Shown: positions 54,901 to 64,000 of the stretch, piece by piece | Layout of the letters: each line of letters starts with the position of its first letter | How positions within the stretch are numbered: position 1 is the stretch's first letter | Assembly: GCA_004835665.1 (NCBI GenBank) | Contig: RBKR01000025.1 | Coordinates: forward strand, 682,001-746,000 | Source: Phoma sp. XZ068 | Taxonomy: Eukaryota; Ascomycota; Dothideomycetes; Pleosporales; Didymellaceae | Direction of reading: 5' to 3' | Length of the DNA: 64,000 bases | Notes under the pieces: generated by a model | Database searches by the model: none | Told to the model about the DNA's origin: nothing | Seen by the model: the letters and a program-made list of their open reading frames with translations, nothing else | Position numbers and translations under genes: made by a program

Positions 54901-55432
54901 TAGGACGTCTTTCACGTGTGGACCTGCGTGGAGATGACTGTGGAGCAGATTGAGTATATGTCTTCTCTACGATTTGCGGTGGAGTGGGCAGTTCCATAGC
55001 TGCCTGAACTCGCTGAGGCGTTTGTCGCCGCACTTCATTGTCTCCACCTGCCTTGCGAGCAGGCGTTTGCGGCATTGTCTCGTTAGTTGGCATCTGCCTT
55101 GTCGTGAGCGTGCCATTGGATTGATGGTTAGCAGGTTTTCTGCTGTTTCTGGATTCTTGCGGTATAACGAGCGGAGTGGCTACTTGGGAAAACGCGCCTC
55201 TGCGAGGGCGTTGAGAGGCAGCTGTTCCAAAATCGCGAGCATTGAAACCCAGTGGTGTTGTATCACTGCTTTTACGCCTTTTCGGTTGATGTAAGTCTTC
55301 TGTATCTTGTTCAGTTTTTGATGTATTGCGTTCACTCGTCTGAGTATCTGATGCCGTCGAGAACAAGTCCTCGCTAGACATGTCTGCGATAGCCGAGTCC
55401 ATCGACTGCCGCTTGCGCTTGGAGGCACCCAT
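51950..55432 (-). CDS. Large AlkB-like 2-oxoglutarate/Fe(II) dioxygenase with zinc-knuckle region
   Basis: Predicted 1128 aa from exons 55432-54644, 54594-54213 and 54165-51950 (introns 49 and 47 nt, GTTAGT...GATAG and GTAAGT...TTCAG, phase kept). Residues 1-390 are disordered, Ser/Thr/Gln/basic-rich with KRKRQ and RKTNH-like basic patches and SPRRSTRERRP, likely nuclear. Residues about 630-760 carry two cysteine clusters (SCGTCARES...MCLQPTC and VCPVCGRC...WECSCGW) that probably bind zinc. The C-terminal oxygenase part has His951-x-Asp953 in ISYHDDGEHG, a second His1071 in YYEHSVDHG, and Arg1080 and Arg1086 in LRFALTCRYID, matching AlkB-type Fe and 2-oxoglutarate sites. A Ser-rich run precedes it. 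DNA or RNA demethylation is the family activity; the substrate is not predictable. Confidence 0.82.
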
Positions 55433-56206
55433 GGTGGTGCTTTAGGTAGATACTACAGGTTGCTGACAGACTGATGGGGACAGATGAAGACAAAGGCGTA
55501 TCTACAACACGCGCGAGCGTTCAATCGAAGACTAGAAGTGACGGCGACAAGGCTGAGGGCACGAGAAGCAACAAAATCCCTACAAACGAAAGTGTAGAAT
55601 GTGCGTATACGGCAATACGGGCCAGATGCTCAGGCTGTGACTCAATCTGGTGATTGCGGGATGTTGGGGACGGTGAAGTGAGGTCCGTGGACACTGCATG
55701 AAGTGAGGGCAGCCATTATCGCACCGTACCAAAGTGGCGGCATCAACATTCCGGTACCATCACGACACGACGCGACCAAAGTCTGCACTGTCTCAACGGG
55801 TCGCGACGCAGCAGCGACAGGATGATAACCTCAGCCCCAATTAAAGGGTCCAAGCTCGAGCTCGTCGTTGTAGCCGTTCTCGCTACCGGAGTTCTCTCGG
55901 CAAACTCGATTTGGATGGCCGGTGCGGAATCTAAGCCGCTTCAGGCCCATACCTCGGTAACACCGACTAGCGCTCCCCAGTACCCCAGGGTGTGGGGAAG
56001 ACGTCGGATGAAACTGAGCTGTGAATGGACGTCAACACCCTAGTCTATCGCGACAGCTTTCCGACACATTAAGGGAGGATTGCCCGGCCACGCTCGGCCA
56101 GCTTCTCGAGTCAGCTTCTCTTATAAAAACCGTGAGTCGCGTGAGTGCATTGAAGCACGTAGACACTAACACGCTCTCACAGAGGCTTGTTGACGCTCAC
56201 TACACA
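55433..56206. promoter_or_regulatory. Divergent promoter region between AlkB-like and CoA-ligase genes
   Basis: About 770 bases between two divergent starts. No TATA box or operator was singled out. A small open frame at 55822-56043 is not convincing. Confidence 0.45.
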
Positions 56207-58072
56207 ATGGTCTTCACTCCGCCGGCATGGGTGCCCAAGCTCCCCTTCTCCCCGCCCGACTCGATCCCTATCTCCGAGTTTATGCTCGAGGAGCACTATG
56301 GCAGGCACCCTCTGGGCTACTCGAACAATCCCTTCACCTGCGGGCTGACAGGCAAGACGTACTCGAGCCTTGAGGTGCGTGAGCGCGTCGACTACCTGGC
56401 GCGCGGTCTGGCAAAGGAGCTGGGCTTCCACCCAAACAAGGGCTCGGAGTGGGACAAGGTCATTGCCGTGTTTTCTGTCAACACGCTCGACACATTGCCA
56501 TTGGCGTGGGCGACGCATCGTCTTGGCGGAATCCAGAGCCCTGCGAATGCGGCGTACAGCGCTGCGGAGCTGGAGTACCAGCTGAAAAACTGCAGCGCCA
56601 AAGCACTGTTCACGTGTGTTCCACTGCTGGAAACGGCCCGAGAAGCTGCGAAGAAGAGCGGTATCCCGGACAACCGCATCTACATCCTCGATGTACCTGA
56701 GGCGTTCACCGGCGGCAAGGGTGCGCCGAAAGGCATGAAGACGGTCGATGACTTCATCCGCGAGGGCAAAAACCTAGACAGGCTCGAGAAGCTAGACTTT
56801 AAGGAAGGAGATGGCGCGAAGAGGACTGCGTTTCTGTGCTACTCCAGTGGCACATCGGGTCTTCCCAAGGGCGTGATGATCTCGCACAGGAACGTTATCG
56901 CCAATACTAGTAAGTTTATCGACACTTCTCAACTACTGCAATACTGATTCGTCCAGTGCAAATTAGCGCCTACGACAAGCCTTACAGAGACACCATAATC
57001 AAGGACCTCCGCAACCAATCCGACTACATCGAGAATGTTCTCGGCCTCCTCCCCATGTCGCACATCTACGGGCTCGTCGTCATCTGCCACGCCTCTGTGT
57101 ACCGCGGTGACGGTGTTATCGTGCTCCCGAAGTTTGACTTCAACATCACCCTGCAAGCCATCCAAACCCACAAGATCAACACCCTCTTCCTCGTCCCCCC
57201 AATCATCATCCTCATGACCAAGAACAAGGATCTCCTCGCAAAATACGACCTCAGCTCCGTCTGGTCGCTCTTCACCGGCGCCGCACCACTCGGCAAAGAA
57301 ACAGCAGAGGACCTCCAAGTCATCTTCCCCAGCTGGAAAATCAGACAGGGCTACGGCCTCACAGAGACATGCACAGTCGTGACATCCTCGTCGCCAGACG
57401 ACATCTGGTTCGGCTCCTCGGGCAGCATCCTGCCCGGCATCGAGTGCAAGATTGTCACCATCGAGGGCAACGAAATCACCGGGTACGACCAGCCCGGCGA
57501 GCTGCTCGTCAAGTCCCCCGCCGTCGTGCTCGGCTACCTGAACAACGACAAGGCCAACAAAGAGACCTTCCAGGACGGCTACATGCGCACGGGCGACGAG
57601 GCCGTGGTGCGCAAGTCTGCGAACGGACACGAGCACGTTTTCATCGTCGATCGAATCAAGGAGCTTATCAAGGTCAAGGTTCGTACCCACTCACCCGTGT
57701 CAGTATATAATACATCAGTTTTCTAACGCAACACAGGGCCACCAAGTCGCCCCCGCCGAACTCGAAGCCCACCTCCTCACCCACCCCGCCGTCAACGACT
57801 GCGCCGTCATCCAAGTCCCCGACGACGACGCCGGCGAGGTCCCCAAGGCCTTCGTCGTCAAGTCCCCCTCCGTCGGCCTGGAAGAAAGCGACCGTATGAT
57901 TGCGCGCGATATCCAGAAGCATGTCGAGAAGACCAAGGCGAGGTATAAGTGGATTACCGGCGGCGTGGAGTTTATCGATGAGATTCCGAAGAGTCCGAGT
58001 GGTAAGATTTTGAGACGGTTCTTGAGGGATAAGGAGAAGGAGAAGAGGAGGAAGGCGGGGAGCAAGCTGTAA
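56207..58072 (+). CDS. 4-coumarate-CoA ligase-like acyl/aryl-CoA synthetase (peroxisomal)
   Basis: Adenylate-forming enzyme that activates a carboxylic acid to its CoA thioester with ATP. Exons 56207-56909, 56957-57678 and 57737-58072 (introns 47 and 58 nt) give 586 aa. The AMP-binding motif YSSGTSGLPKG is at residues 213-223, the second signature RQGYGLTETC near 365 and YMRTGDEAV near 450, and the C-terminal lysine motif SPSGKILRRFLRDKEK near 555. The last three residues are SKL, a PTS1 peroxisome signal. Fungal members of this group act on hydroxycinnamates, phenylacetate or fatty acids. With the aromatic genes 5-15 kb upstream, activation of plant phenylpropanoids for peroxisomal side-chain shortening is plausible, but the substrate is inferred. 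Confidence 0.92.
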
Positions 58073-58286
58073 GCTGTAGCTGTGGCTGTAACTGTGACTG
58101 TGAGTTGTGGGTTGTACGGTTGCGTGTGCGTGTGCGTGCAGCGTGATTTAGAGGTGTGCGAGCAGCGTGACTTAGAGCGTCCGTAGAACAGCAGTAAGGA
58201 AATCTAAACTTGAACTTGAACTTTTCCAATTCGCAAGACCATGGTATCTATCTATCTATCCCTCCCTCACACTATCCTACCCACAC

Positions 58287-59771
58287 TCACTGTGTCAACG
58301 GCGCATCATAAACAAGCACAACGTGATCATCTCCCGCCGTAATAATCACCTCCCCACCACCCTGCACAAACCCCATAACACCGCCTCCCTCACCCCCTCC
58401 CCGATGCCCCTTCCACTCACCAACCAACCCCTTGTTAGCCGCCGTCGTACCACCCCGTGCATCCCACCTCCTAACCACACCGTCAAAGCCCGCACTCGTC
58501 AACAACCACCCGCCCGCGCCCTCCTTCTTGACAAACTCCAGCTTCACAACAGCCTGCGGCATTTCGTCGTCAGCATGCGCGTCCTCAATGCGACGACGCA
58601 CAGCAAAGCGATGCGCAGTGTCGAACAGGGTAATCGAGCCATCGACATTACCCGCCGCCATGAGCGTCAGCGGCGCCGACGAGAACGAAAGCGTCTCGAC
58701 GTTGTCGGAGCCCGCTTGCAGACTGGCGAGGATCTGGCCTGTTTGGCCGGCGGACGCGGCTGCGCCCTTGGCGGGGGCTTGCTTGCTGCCGGATGCTTTT
58801 GCTTTGGCGCCCGCGCCGCCGGAGGATGTGGATGCGGGTTCTGTGCTTAGGCGTGGGAGTCCGACGATGCGGATTTGGCCTTCTGGGCCGCCGACGGCGA
58901 CGAAGGAGCCAGTGGGGGGGATGCCGATGCTGTAGAGGCCGCCTTGGACGAGGAAGCGTTCGTCGAGGCCGGTGAGGCCGACGACGGTTTGCGAGCTAGG
59001 GTCGATGAGGCCTTGGGATGCGGCGTCGCCGAAGACGTCCCATACGTAGAGACTGCTGTCTTCGCTGACGGTGGCGAGGAGAGCGCCGTCTGGGGTCCAG
59101 GCGCCGGCGGTGCAGGACTCGGTGTGCAGGTAGAAGGCCTGGAGGACTTGGAGCTCGTTGCCCTTGTCGGTGGAGAGCTGGTAGACCCAGACGGAGCCGT
59201 CGTTTGCGCCGAGGGCGATGACGTTGGGGTGGGCGGGCGAGGGGTTTGCGACAAGCCAGCTGATTTCCTCGACTTCACTTGCTTCGGCGAGGAATTTCCA
59301 CTTCTTGCCGTCCGGTACGCCTTGCCAGACGCGCAGTTTCCCATCCAGACCGGCTGTGGCTACGAACTGGCCCTTGGGCTCTGAGAAGGTAACAGCGTTG
59401 ATCGAGTCCTTGTGTCCATCCAGCTTGAAAACGCTCTTCAGTCCCTCCCGCTCGCCTGCTTGCTGCCCCTCCGGTACGGCTGTGATGTCGATGATGTATC
59501 CCACGTCGTCGCCGCCGCCGGTTGCAATGATCTCGGGGTGCACAGGGTGCTGGGCTATGCAGAAGATGGAGTCTTTGTGCTCGTCAAAGTGCGTGACCGA
59601 GTCGTTTTGCAGGTTGATCTCCATTTGCATATCGTCGTCGCCCTCGTCGTCGCTGTCCATGGGCACATCGCCGTCATCTTCGACAATCTCCTCTGCTTCA
59701 TCGGCGTCAAGAACGTTGTCTTCGTCGTGGTAGTCGAGTTCGGGCTCGTCGTGGGCTTGTTGCGCCGACAT
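58287..59771 (-). CDS. sqt1: WD-repeat ribosome-assembly protein SQT1/AAMP-like
   Basis: Dedicated chaperone that in yeast binds newly made ribosomal protein uL16 (Rpl10) for late 60S assembly; the animal relative is AAMP. The protein is 494 aa, single exon. An acidic N-terminus (residues 1-55, runs of Asp/Glu) is typical. WD repeats start with VTHFDEHKDSIFCIAQHPVHP, FKLDGHKDSINAVTFSEPKG and LATVSEDSSLYVWDVFGD, and the last ends with ITAGDDHVVLVYD. A Ala/Gly/Ser linker at about 330-360 interrupts the propeller. Length agrees with the family (431 aa in yeast plus the linker). It is convergent with the CoA ligase, about 215 bases apart. Confidence 0.9.
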   Translation of the reverse strand: MSAQQAHDEPELDYHDEDNVLDADEAEEIVEDDGDVPMDSDDEGDDDMQMEINLQNDSVTHFDEHKDSIFCIAQHPVHPEIIATGGGDDVGYIIDITAVPEGQQAGEREGLKSVFKLDGHKDSINAVTFSEPKGQFVATAGLDGKLRVWQGVPDGKKWKFLAEASEVEEISWLVANPSPAHPNVIALGANDGSVWVYQLSTDKGNELQVLQAFYLHTESCTAGAWTPDGALLATVSEDSSLYVWDVFGDAASQGLIDPSSQTVVGLTGLDERFLVQGGLYSIGIPPTGSFVAVGGPEGQIRIVGLPRLSTEPASTSSGGAGAKAKASGSKQAPAKGAAASAGQTGQILASLQAGSDNVETLSFSSAPLTLMAAGNVDGSITLFDTAHRFAVRRRIEDAHADDEMPQAVVKLEFVKKEGAGGWLLTSAGFDGVVRRWDARGGTTAANKGLVGEWKGHRGGGEGGGVMGFVQGGGEVIITAGDDHVVLVYDAPLTQ

Positions 59772-61818
59772 TTTTGTGATGTGTGGGTGTGTTGTTTTCT
59801 TGTGTCGTGCTTGGTGCAGTATTCTGCTTTTTTGTAGCAGTCTATGTCGTGGCGCTGCTTAGAAATGCTGCAAAGCTTCTGGCGACGACTTTTTTGTTCG
59901 GCTGCACGTCGGCCATGGAGGGGCGGCTGAACCCCACGCACGTCACTTTTCGCTTTGTAATCGCAAGGCTGACTACCCACTTCATGCACGACGTCCTTCT
60001 ACGAACATGGTCAGACAGAGCTCAGATAGAGCCAATTCAGTCAGCATGAAGCAAGACACGGGTAGTATCGATACGTTTTGGTTTCCTGATTTTTATGAAA
60101 GGACATGAGCGACTCTGCACCCATTCTTCAAGACGACGTGAAAGCAAACTTACAGGCAAGCTAATTGTAACATCATCGTTGAGACGGAATGTGAGCACCA
60201 GTAGATACGCCCTCTTCTTCATGTAGATTGAGGAACCACACATCGCTATTCCATTGACTTTGACAAATATACGGTGAGTTGAAAATTCATCGTGATTAAG
60301 ACCACTTTCGAATACCAGAATATGCAACATCAGAAGCATGTCAACGGAAGACATAACACACATTGTCACTATCCCAGAACTATGGACTTAAGACTCCGGC
60401 AACACAGGAATAGGCTATAATTCAAAAAGATCACCAAACCATAGGAATCGCATGAAGTGTTTTATGACGGCAAAGGCGTACATGAGGGGGAAACCAGCGA
60501 AGACTTCGCATAACCCGATACCCAAAACCCAGCAGAACATCGTCGTTTACCTAATCATTTTCAGGCGCGAAACATACAGTTTCGCCATTAATTCATTTCG
60601 GACATGACATTTTTGAGAAATTGATTTTTGCAGCTCAACGCATGTTTTTTTTTCGATGAAGCGTTTAAAAAGGAGCTGCCAAACCATGACATTGGTCTGG
60701 ATTGGTTTAAATGATTGGCTTTTTGGAGCGCCGCGCATATTCATCGCGACGAAACATTTTGAAAGAGCCGTCAAACCATAATAGCTTCACAGCTTTGTTT
60801 TGAATGGATGTTGGCGATAAGAAGAAAGACTCGAAAGATTTCCATGGGCATCAGGAATGTGTGGTATGTTTTGATGTGATCTTGGAATTGCAGAAGACAT
60901 TTCTCATCCCTGTGTGCTTTTGTTGGGAGGGGAAGAAGAAAGCATCATATTGAAGTTTCGAGCCTTTGTGATAGAAAGGATAGCTCTGGGACACGAGGAG
61001 ATCATAAGCCTATTTTATACTTCTCTCGGAAAAGCAATAGTGTGAACGGGAAAGGAAAGCGCCTTGCATCTTCTGAAACTCAGCCCAAAGCAAAAGACAT
61101 GAAGCGTTCGTCCCATAGCTTTCGTTTTCTTTTTTGCAGTGACAGACGTATCTTCCCTTGCGTGATCGCCGAAACGACAAATATCTGTAGAAAATTGACC
61201 TTCGGAAAACCAGATCATCAACTCCAATGTTCAAGTTTCTGACACATTGAAACTTTCGAAGTGACATTGTTGTCCCCGAACACCCCATCAGCCCATGAAG
61301 AAACCACGGTTTTTCTTGGAATATCCCAAAACAGGGTAACAATTTCACGATAAGAAGAAATAAACTTCCTATCTTTCGACAAAACAGAAAGGCTTCAATA
61401 CATGAAATGCTTCAAACGCGGGGTTTGATTTTGTAGAGGCGAGTGAGCTCCGATTCTAAGTTTTTGTTTCGAATGCTTATGCAGGCGGAAAAGACATACA
61501 TCATTGATGTACGACTTTGATAAGCCGCAGAAGCCATGACTGGCGCTGAGCCTCATTTTCATGGAGGGTAAAGAAAGAAAACATGGATTTGGAATTTGAA
61601 ATTTTGTGGTAGGAACGAGGACATCAAATCTTTGAGTTTAGGTTTTCGGGAAGATTAGAGAATAGTTGGTTGAAGGGACATGTCGAAGTCGGACGCAGAG
61701 GAGGTTTATATAAGGACTGAGAGCAAACGGTTGTTCAACAACCAACGGTATGGTTATATACAAAGCCAGGAGATCGATTCAGGAAGTAGTCAAGTACATC
61801 AGTGCAACACCCCCGATT
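59772..61818. other. Long gene-free region
   Basis: About 2 kb between SQT1 and the 2-oxoglutarate oxygenase. The first part should be the SQT1 promoter and 5' UTR. The rest shows only short overlapping frames, many AAAG/TTTC-rich stretches and no recognisable RNA gene or repeat. Confidence 0.4.
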
Positions 61819-62967
61819 TCACACCTTCACACCTTTCCTCATACTCTCCTCCTCCGTCCCCGCACTCCTATCCCAACCCTTCGGATCCCGCTTGCCCAAC
61901 GCCCGGCGAATAATCCACTCCTTCGCCGTAACCGGCTCCTCATCCTCCTGCTCGCCCTCCACCAAACTGCGCAGCATTATATCATCCTCGGGCCGACTAA
62001 AATACACAAGACTATACCTTGTAACCTCGCCCTGCCTCCCCGGCGGCGCAACAACCCTATGGATATTACTCCTCAGCAGACCATTCGAGAACTTAACCAG
62101 CGCATCGCCCAGATTAACTATGCAATGACCAGCAAGGGGCTTAACATAGCACCACCCCTCTTGACACAACTTCTCCTCAACCTCACTCGCACCCTCACTC
62201 TCCTTCGGCTCCACAGCCGCCATCCCCTCCGGCAACCGCACCTGCAGGCCCCCCAGCCGATTAAACAGCACAGTAACAGATCCGAAATCCGTATGCTCGC
62301 CGAGCGCCACACCCTTGGTACTCTGTTCCTGGGGCGGGGCTCTAACAAAACGAATCTGGTCGCCCGACACCGCAGTAAGGCGATGCAAGGCATTCAACCC
62401 GCCGTCCTTCCTCGCGTCCTGGGAAAGCGGAAGCCTGCCAGACACAAGATCGATAATCGTCTCGCAGATCCCATGGCTCCGCTGGATATACCGCTTATAC
62501 AGCTCTCTTTCTCCGTCACCATTCAGCACCTCCGGCGACGGCAGACGGGGCGACAAACCGAGAACATCGTCTTTGGAGATGTTATAAAACTCATTGCGGT
62601 CTCGGGTGCCCTGTCTATCCATAATACCCACGCCGTAGCCTTTGTAGCCAAAGTAGCTGTTCTTGGTGCTGAAGTCGTATTTGACTTTCTCATTGATGGG
62701 GAGCGCGTAGAAAGACCGCATGAGGGAAAAGAGGTCCGAGACGTCGGAGAGGAGGGCTGAGGCCGGGGAGGATTCAACGTCTAGGTAGAAGAAGCCTAGG
62801 TCTTGACACGCTTGCCAGCAGCGTTCCTCTTCTTCGGGGTCGTGGGCAAGGAGTTTGGCGAGGGAGATGCGGAGGAGTGGTGCGGTGGGGACATTGTCGG
62901 GGAAAGGAGGGAGGTCCGTAGAGGCTCCTGAAGAAACTGGGGAGGGTGAATGATCTGAGTGAGGCAT
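61819..62967 (-). CDS. Isopenicillin-N-synthase-like 2-oxoglutarate/Fe(II) oxygenase
   Basis: Soluble oxidoreductase of 382 aa, single exon; the start at 62967 (MPHSDHSPSPVS) fits the family better than an in-frame ATG 90 bases upstream. An N-terminal DIOX_N domain covers about residues 30-135 (PLLRISLAKLL, CQDLGFFYLDV). The Fe ligands are His225 and Asp227 in GEHTDFGSVTVLF and His303 in RSNIHRVVAPPG; 2-oxoglutarate is bound by Arg317 and Ser319 in RYSLVYF. The motif YKGYGVGIMDRQGTRDRNEFY is typical of fungal members, whose substrates are mostly unknown and include secondary metabolites and plant-type hormones. No biosynthetic gene cluster surrounds it. Confidence 0.92.
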   Translation of the reverse strand: MPHSDHSPSPVSSGASTDLPPFPDNVPTAPLLRISLAKLLAHDPEEEERCWQACQDLGFFYLDVESSPASALLSDVSDLFSLMRSFYALPINEKVKYDFSTKNSYFGYKGYGVGIMDRQGTRDRNEFYNISKDDVLGLSPRLPSPEVLNGDGERELYKRYIQRSHGICETIIDLVSGRLPLSQDARKDGGLNALHRLTAVSGDQIRFVRAPPQEQSTKGVALGEHTDFGSVTVLFNRLGGLQVRLPEGMAAVEPKESEGASEVEEKLCQEGWCYVKPLAGHCIVNLGDALVKFSNGLLRSNIHRVVAPPGRQGEVTRYSLVYFSRPEDDIMLRSLVEGEQEDEEPVTAKEWIIRRALGKRDPKGWDRSAGTEEESMRKGVKV

Positions 62968-63416
62968 GATGGCGATCTGGATCTGAGACTGAGCATTGCA
63001 ACGAGAAGTGAATGCTTTAAATAGTCCAATATGCTCCGATTGGACCGAGGTGGACAATACTAATCATGTGCGGGAGAGCTACCGAGAACGCGGGGTAGCT
63101 CGAATGGGGTAAGTAGCACGTGGGCACGGAGAGACGACACACCAAGAGACGATTAGGAGACACACATTTCATTAACTATCCACAGATGTCACCACAGATA
63201 CTGCTCATACCCGAACCAAGCAGCACTTGCTTAGGCGCGAGAGTGAACCCTGCCCAAGGTCGTACGCCAGCCAAGCAATGAACACCGAGTTTATAAACAC
63301 AAGTCAAGACCGGAACGAACTCCAATGCCTTCATTATACATGTTGACCTTTGGGCTGTCAATGCAAGTATGTGATGAGGAAGGGTGGTACTAACCATCGA
63401 CGTTTACAATGCACGT
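62968..63416. other. Spacer between the oxygenase start and HEX1 end
   Basis: About 450 bases: promoter of the oxygenase and the probable HEX1 3' UTR. No further gene. Confidence 0.45.
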
Positions 63417-64000
63417 TTACAGCCTGGAGCCGTGGACGACCTTGTAGTCGACAGCCATCTCGAGACCGTCGTCGTTGATGACAAGAATGCGGACGGAGCC
63501 ACGGCCGTTGTCGAAGGACTCGGCAAGACGAGAGGCAAGACCGCTCTGGTCAAGGACGGGGAGACCCTGCTTGACATCGCCAGACTCGGTCATGGCAACA
63601 ACGCGGCCGTCTTCACGGATGTCGAGAACGCGGTACTGCTTGAAGACAGGGCCGAGCATGTTCTGGACAACAACCGAGGGGGCGGGGTTGGAGATGAAGC
63701 TGGACTCCTCGTGCAGCTGCTTGGTGAAGAGGTCAACACCGAGGTAGCGGTGCTGGCCAGTCTGCGAGGAGGTGGTGATGCGGATGACCTGGCAAGGGCG
63801 GCCCTGGAGGATCAGGAGATCGCCAATGCGGATGTGGTGGCAGGGGATGGTGATGGTGTTAGCGGAAGCCATCTTGCGTGCGGTTGCGGGAGCGGCCGGA
63901 ACGTAGGGGGTGACTGCGGGCGCGGAAGTGACACGGACGGACCTCTGGACAGGAGCACCGGACGAGACGGGGCGGCTGGGGAGAGGAGCGGGGGCGGCAG
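63417..64000 (-). CDS. hex1: HEX1, major Woronin-body protein (5' end beyond window)
   Basis: Self-assembling peroxisomal protein whose crystals form the core of Woronin bodies, which plug septal pores after hyphal wounding. It derives from eIF5A. From Met at 63872 the protein has 151 residues: TITIPCHHIRIGDLLILQGR, then a KOW-like beta barrel (TGQHRYLGVDLFTKQLHEES), and a C-terminal OB fold ending KVVHGSRL. SRL is the PTS1 peroxisome signal. The residue equivalent to the eIF5A hypusine lysine is glutamine (SSQTGQH), so it is not an initiation factor. The frame stays open upstream to base 64000 with a Pro/Ala/Val-rich extension, matching the longer N-terminus known from alternatively spliced HEX1 transcripts. 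The gene's start is outside the window. Confidence 0.95.
   Translation of the reverse strand, partial: AAPAPLPSRPVSSGAPVQRSVRVTSAPAVTPYVPAAPATARKMASANTITIPCHHIRIGDLLILQGRPCQVIRITTSSQTGQHRYLGVDLFTKQLHEESSFISNPAPSVVVQNMLGPVFKQYRVLDIREDGRVVAMTESGDVKQGLPVLDQSGLASRLAESFDNGRGSVRILVINDDGLEMAVDYKVVHGSRL

Noticed and set aside
56929..57690. 253-codon minus-strand frame
   Set aside because: Antisense to the middle exon of the CoA ligase; acidic low-complexity translation without domains.
58323..59837. Several plus-strand frames opposite SQT1
   Set aside because: Shadows of the GC-biased WD-repeat gene.
63417..63872. Translation factor eIF5A
   Set aside because: The hypusine lysine is missing and the C-terminus is SRL; both identify HEX1.
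1..64000. CRISPR arrays, bacterial operons, insertion sequences or retroelement coding regions
   Set aside because: No regularly spaced direct repeats, no transposase or reverse-transcriptase motifs were seen, and the organism is a fungus.

Overview
The window is nuclear DNA of a filamentous ascomycete (Pezizomycotina). The strongest evidence is the HEX1 Woronin-body gene at the right edge, since Woronin bodies occur only in that group. Short spliceosomal introns with GT..AG ends and branch points such as CTAAC, a Zn2Cys6 regulator, an RTA1-type membrane protein and a protein with a fungal STAND-type N-terminus agree with this. Gene style suggests a dothideomycete, possibly Pleosporales, but that is inference. 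There is no bacterial or organellar content. About 24 protein genes, one protein pseudogene, two intron-containing tRNA genes and one tRNA pseudogene can be supported. Exon joins were worked out by hand from splice motifs and reading phase.

Left part (1-23.3 kb), mostly ordinary core genes: a Zn2Cys6 transcription factor running off the left edge, an RTA1-like membrane protein, a very large intronless protein of unknown function (1696 aa), tRNA-Val(CAC), a nitronate monooxygenase, a truncated copy of the same tRNA, a small unknown protein, a divergent pair of spliceosomal IST3/RBMX2 and dynein light intermediate chain, a 1026-aa protein with a STAND-type N-terminus, and an F-box protein.

Middle part (23.4-41.6 kb), gene-poor and accessory-looking: a decayed BCS1-like AAA ATPase with several frameshifts, a secreted GH106-type alpha-L-rhamnosidase in six exons, a 762-aa membrane protein joining a transporter-like half to a DUF3431 half through a probable GC-AG intron, a small cysteine-rich secreted protein whose last cysteine lies in a tiny second exon, two MITE-like inverted-repeat elements, and a three-exon unknown protein.

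Right part (41.6-58 kb), a catabolic neighbourhood: short-chain dehydrogenase, tRNA-Cys(GCA), a tandem EthD-like / enol-lactone hydrolase fusion, a beta-propeller carboxymuconate cyclase, a divergently transcribed intradiol ring-cleavage dioxygenase, a carboxymuconolactone decarboxylase-family protein and isovaleryl-CoA dehydrogenase. A peroxisomal 4-coumarate-CoA-ligase-like enzyme (C-terminal SKL) follows after a large AlkB-like dioxygenase. Together these suggest breakdown of plant aromatic acids through a beta-ketoadipate or hydroxyquinol route. Later steps (maleylacetate reductase, 3-oxoadipate CoA-transferase, thiolase) are not in the window. The right end has the ribosome-assembly WD protein SQT1, a 2-oxoglutarate oxygenase of the isopenicillin-N-synthase type, and HEX1, cut by the window edge.

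No complete undescribed system is demonstrated. The items best worth follow-up are the aromatic cluster with its fusion enzyme, the intron-retaining tRNA copy, the BCS1 pseudogene, the two inverted-repeat elements and the small secreted protein.
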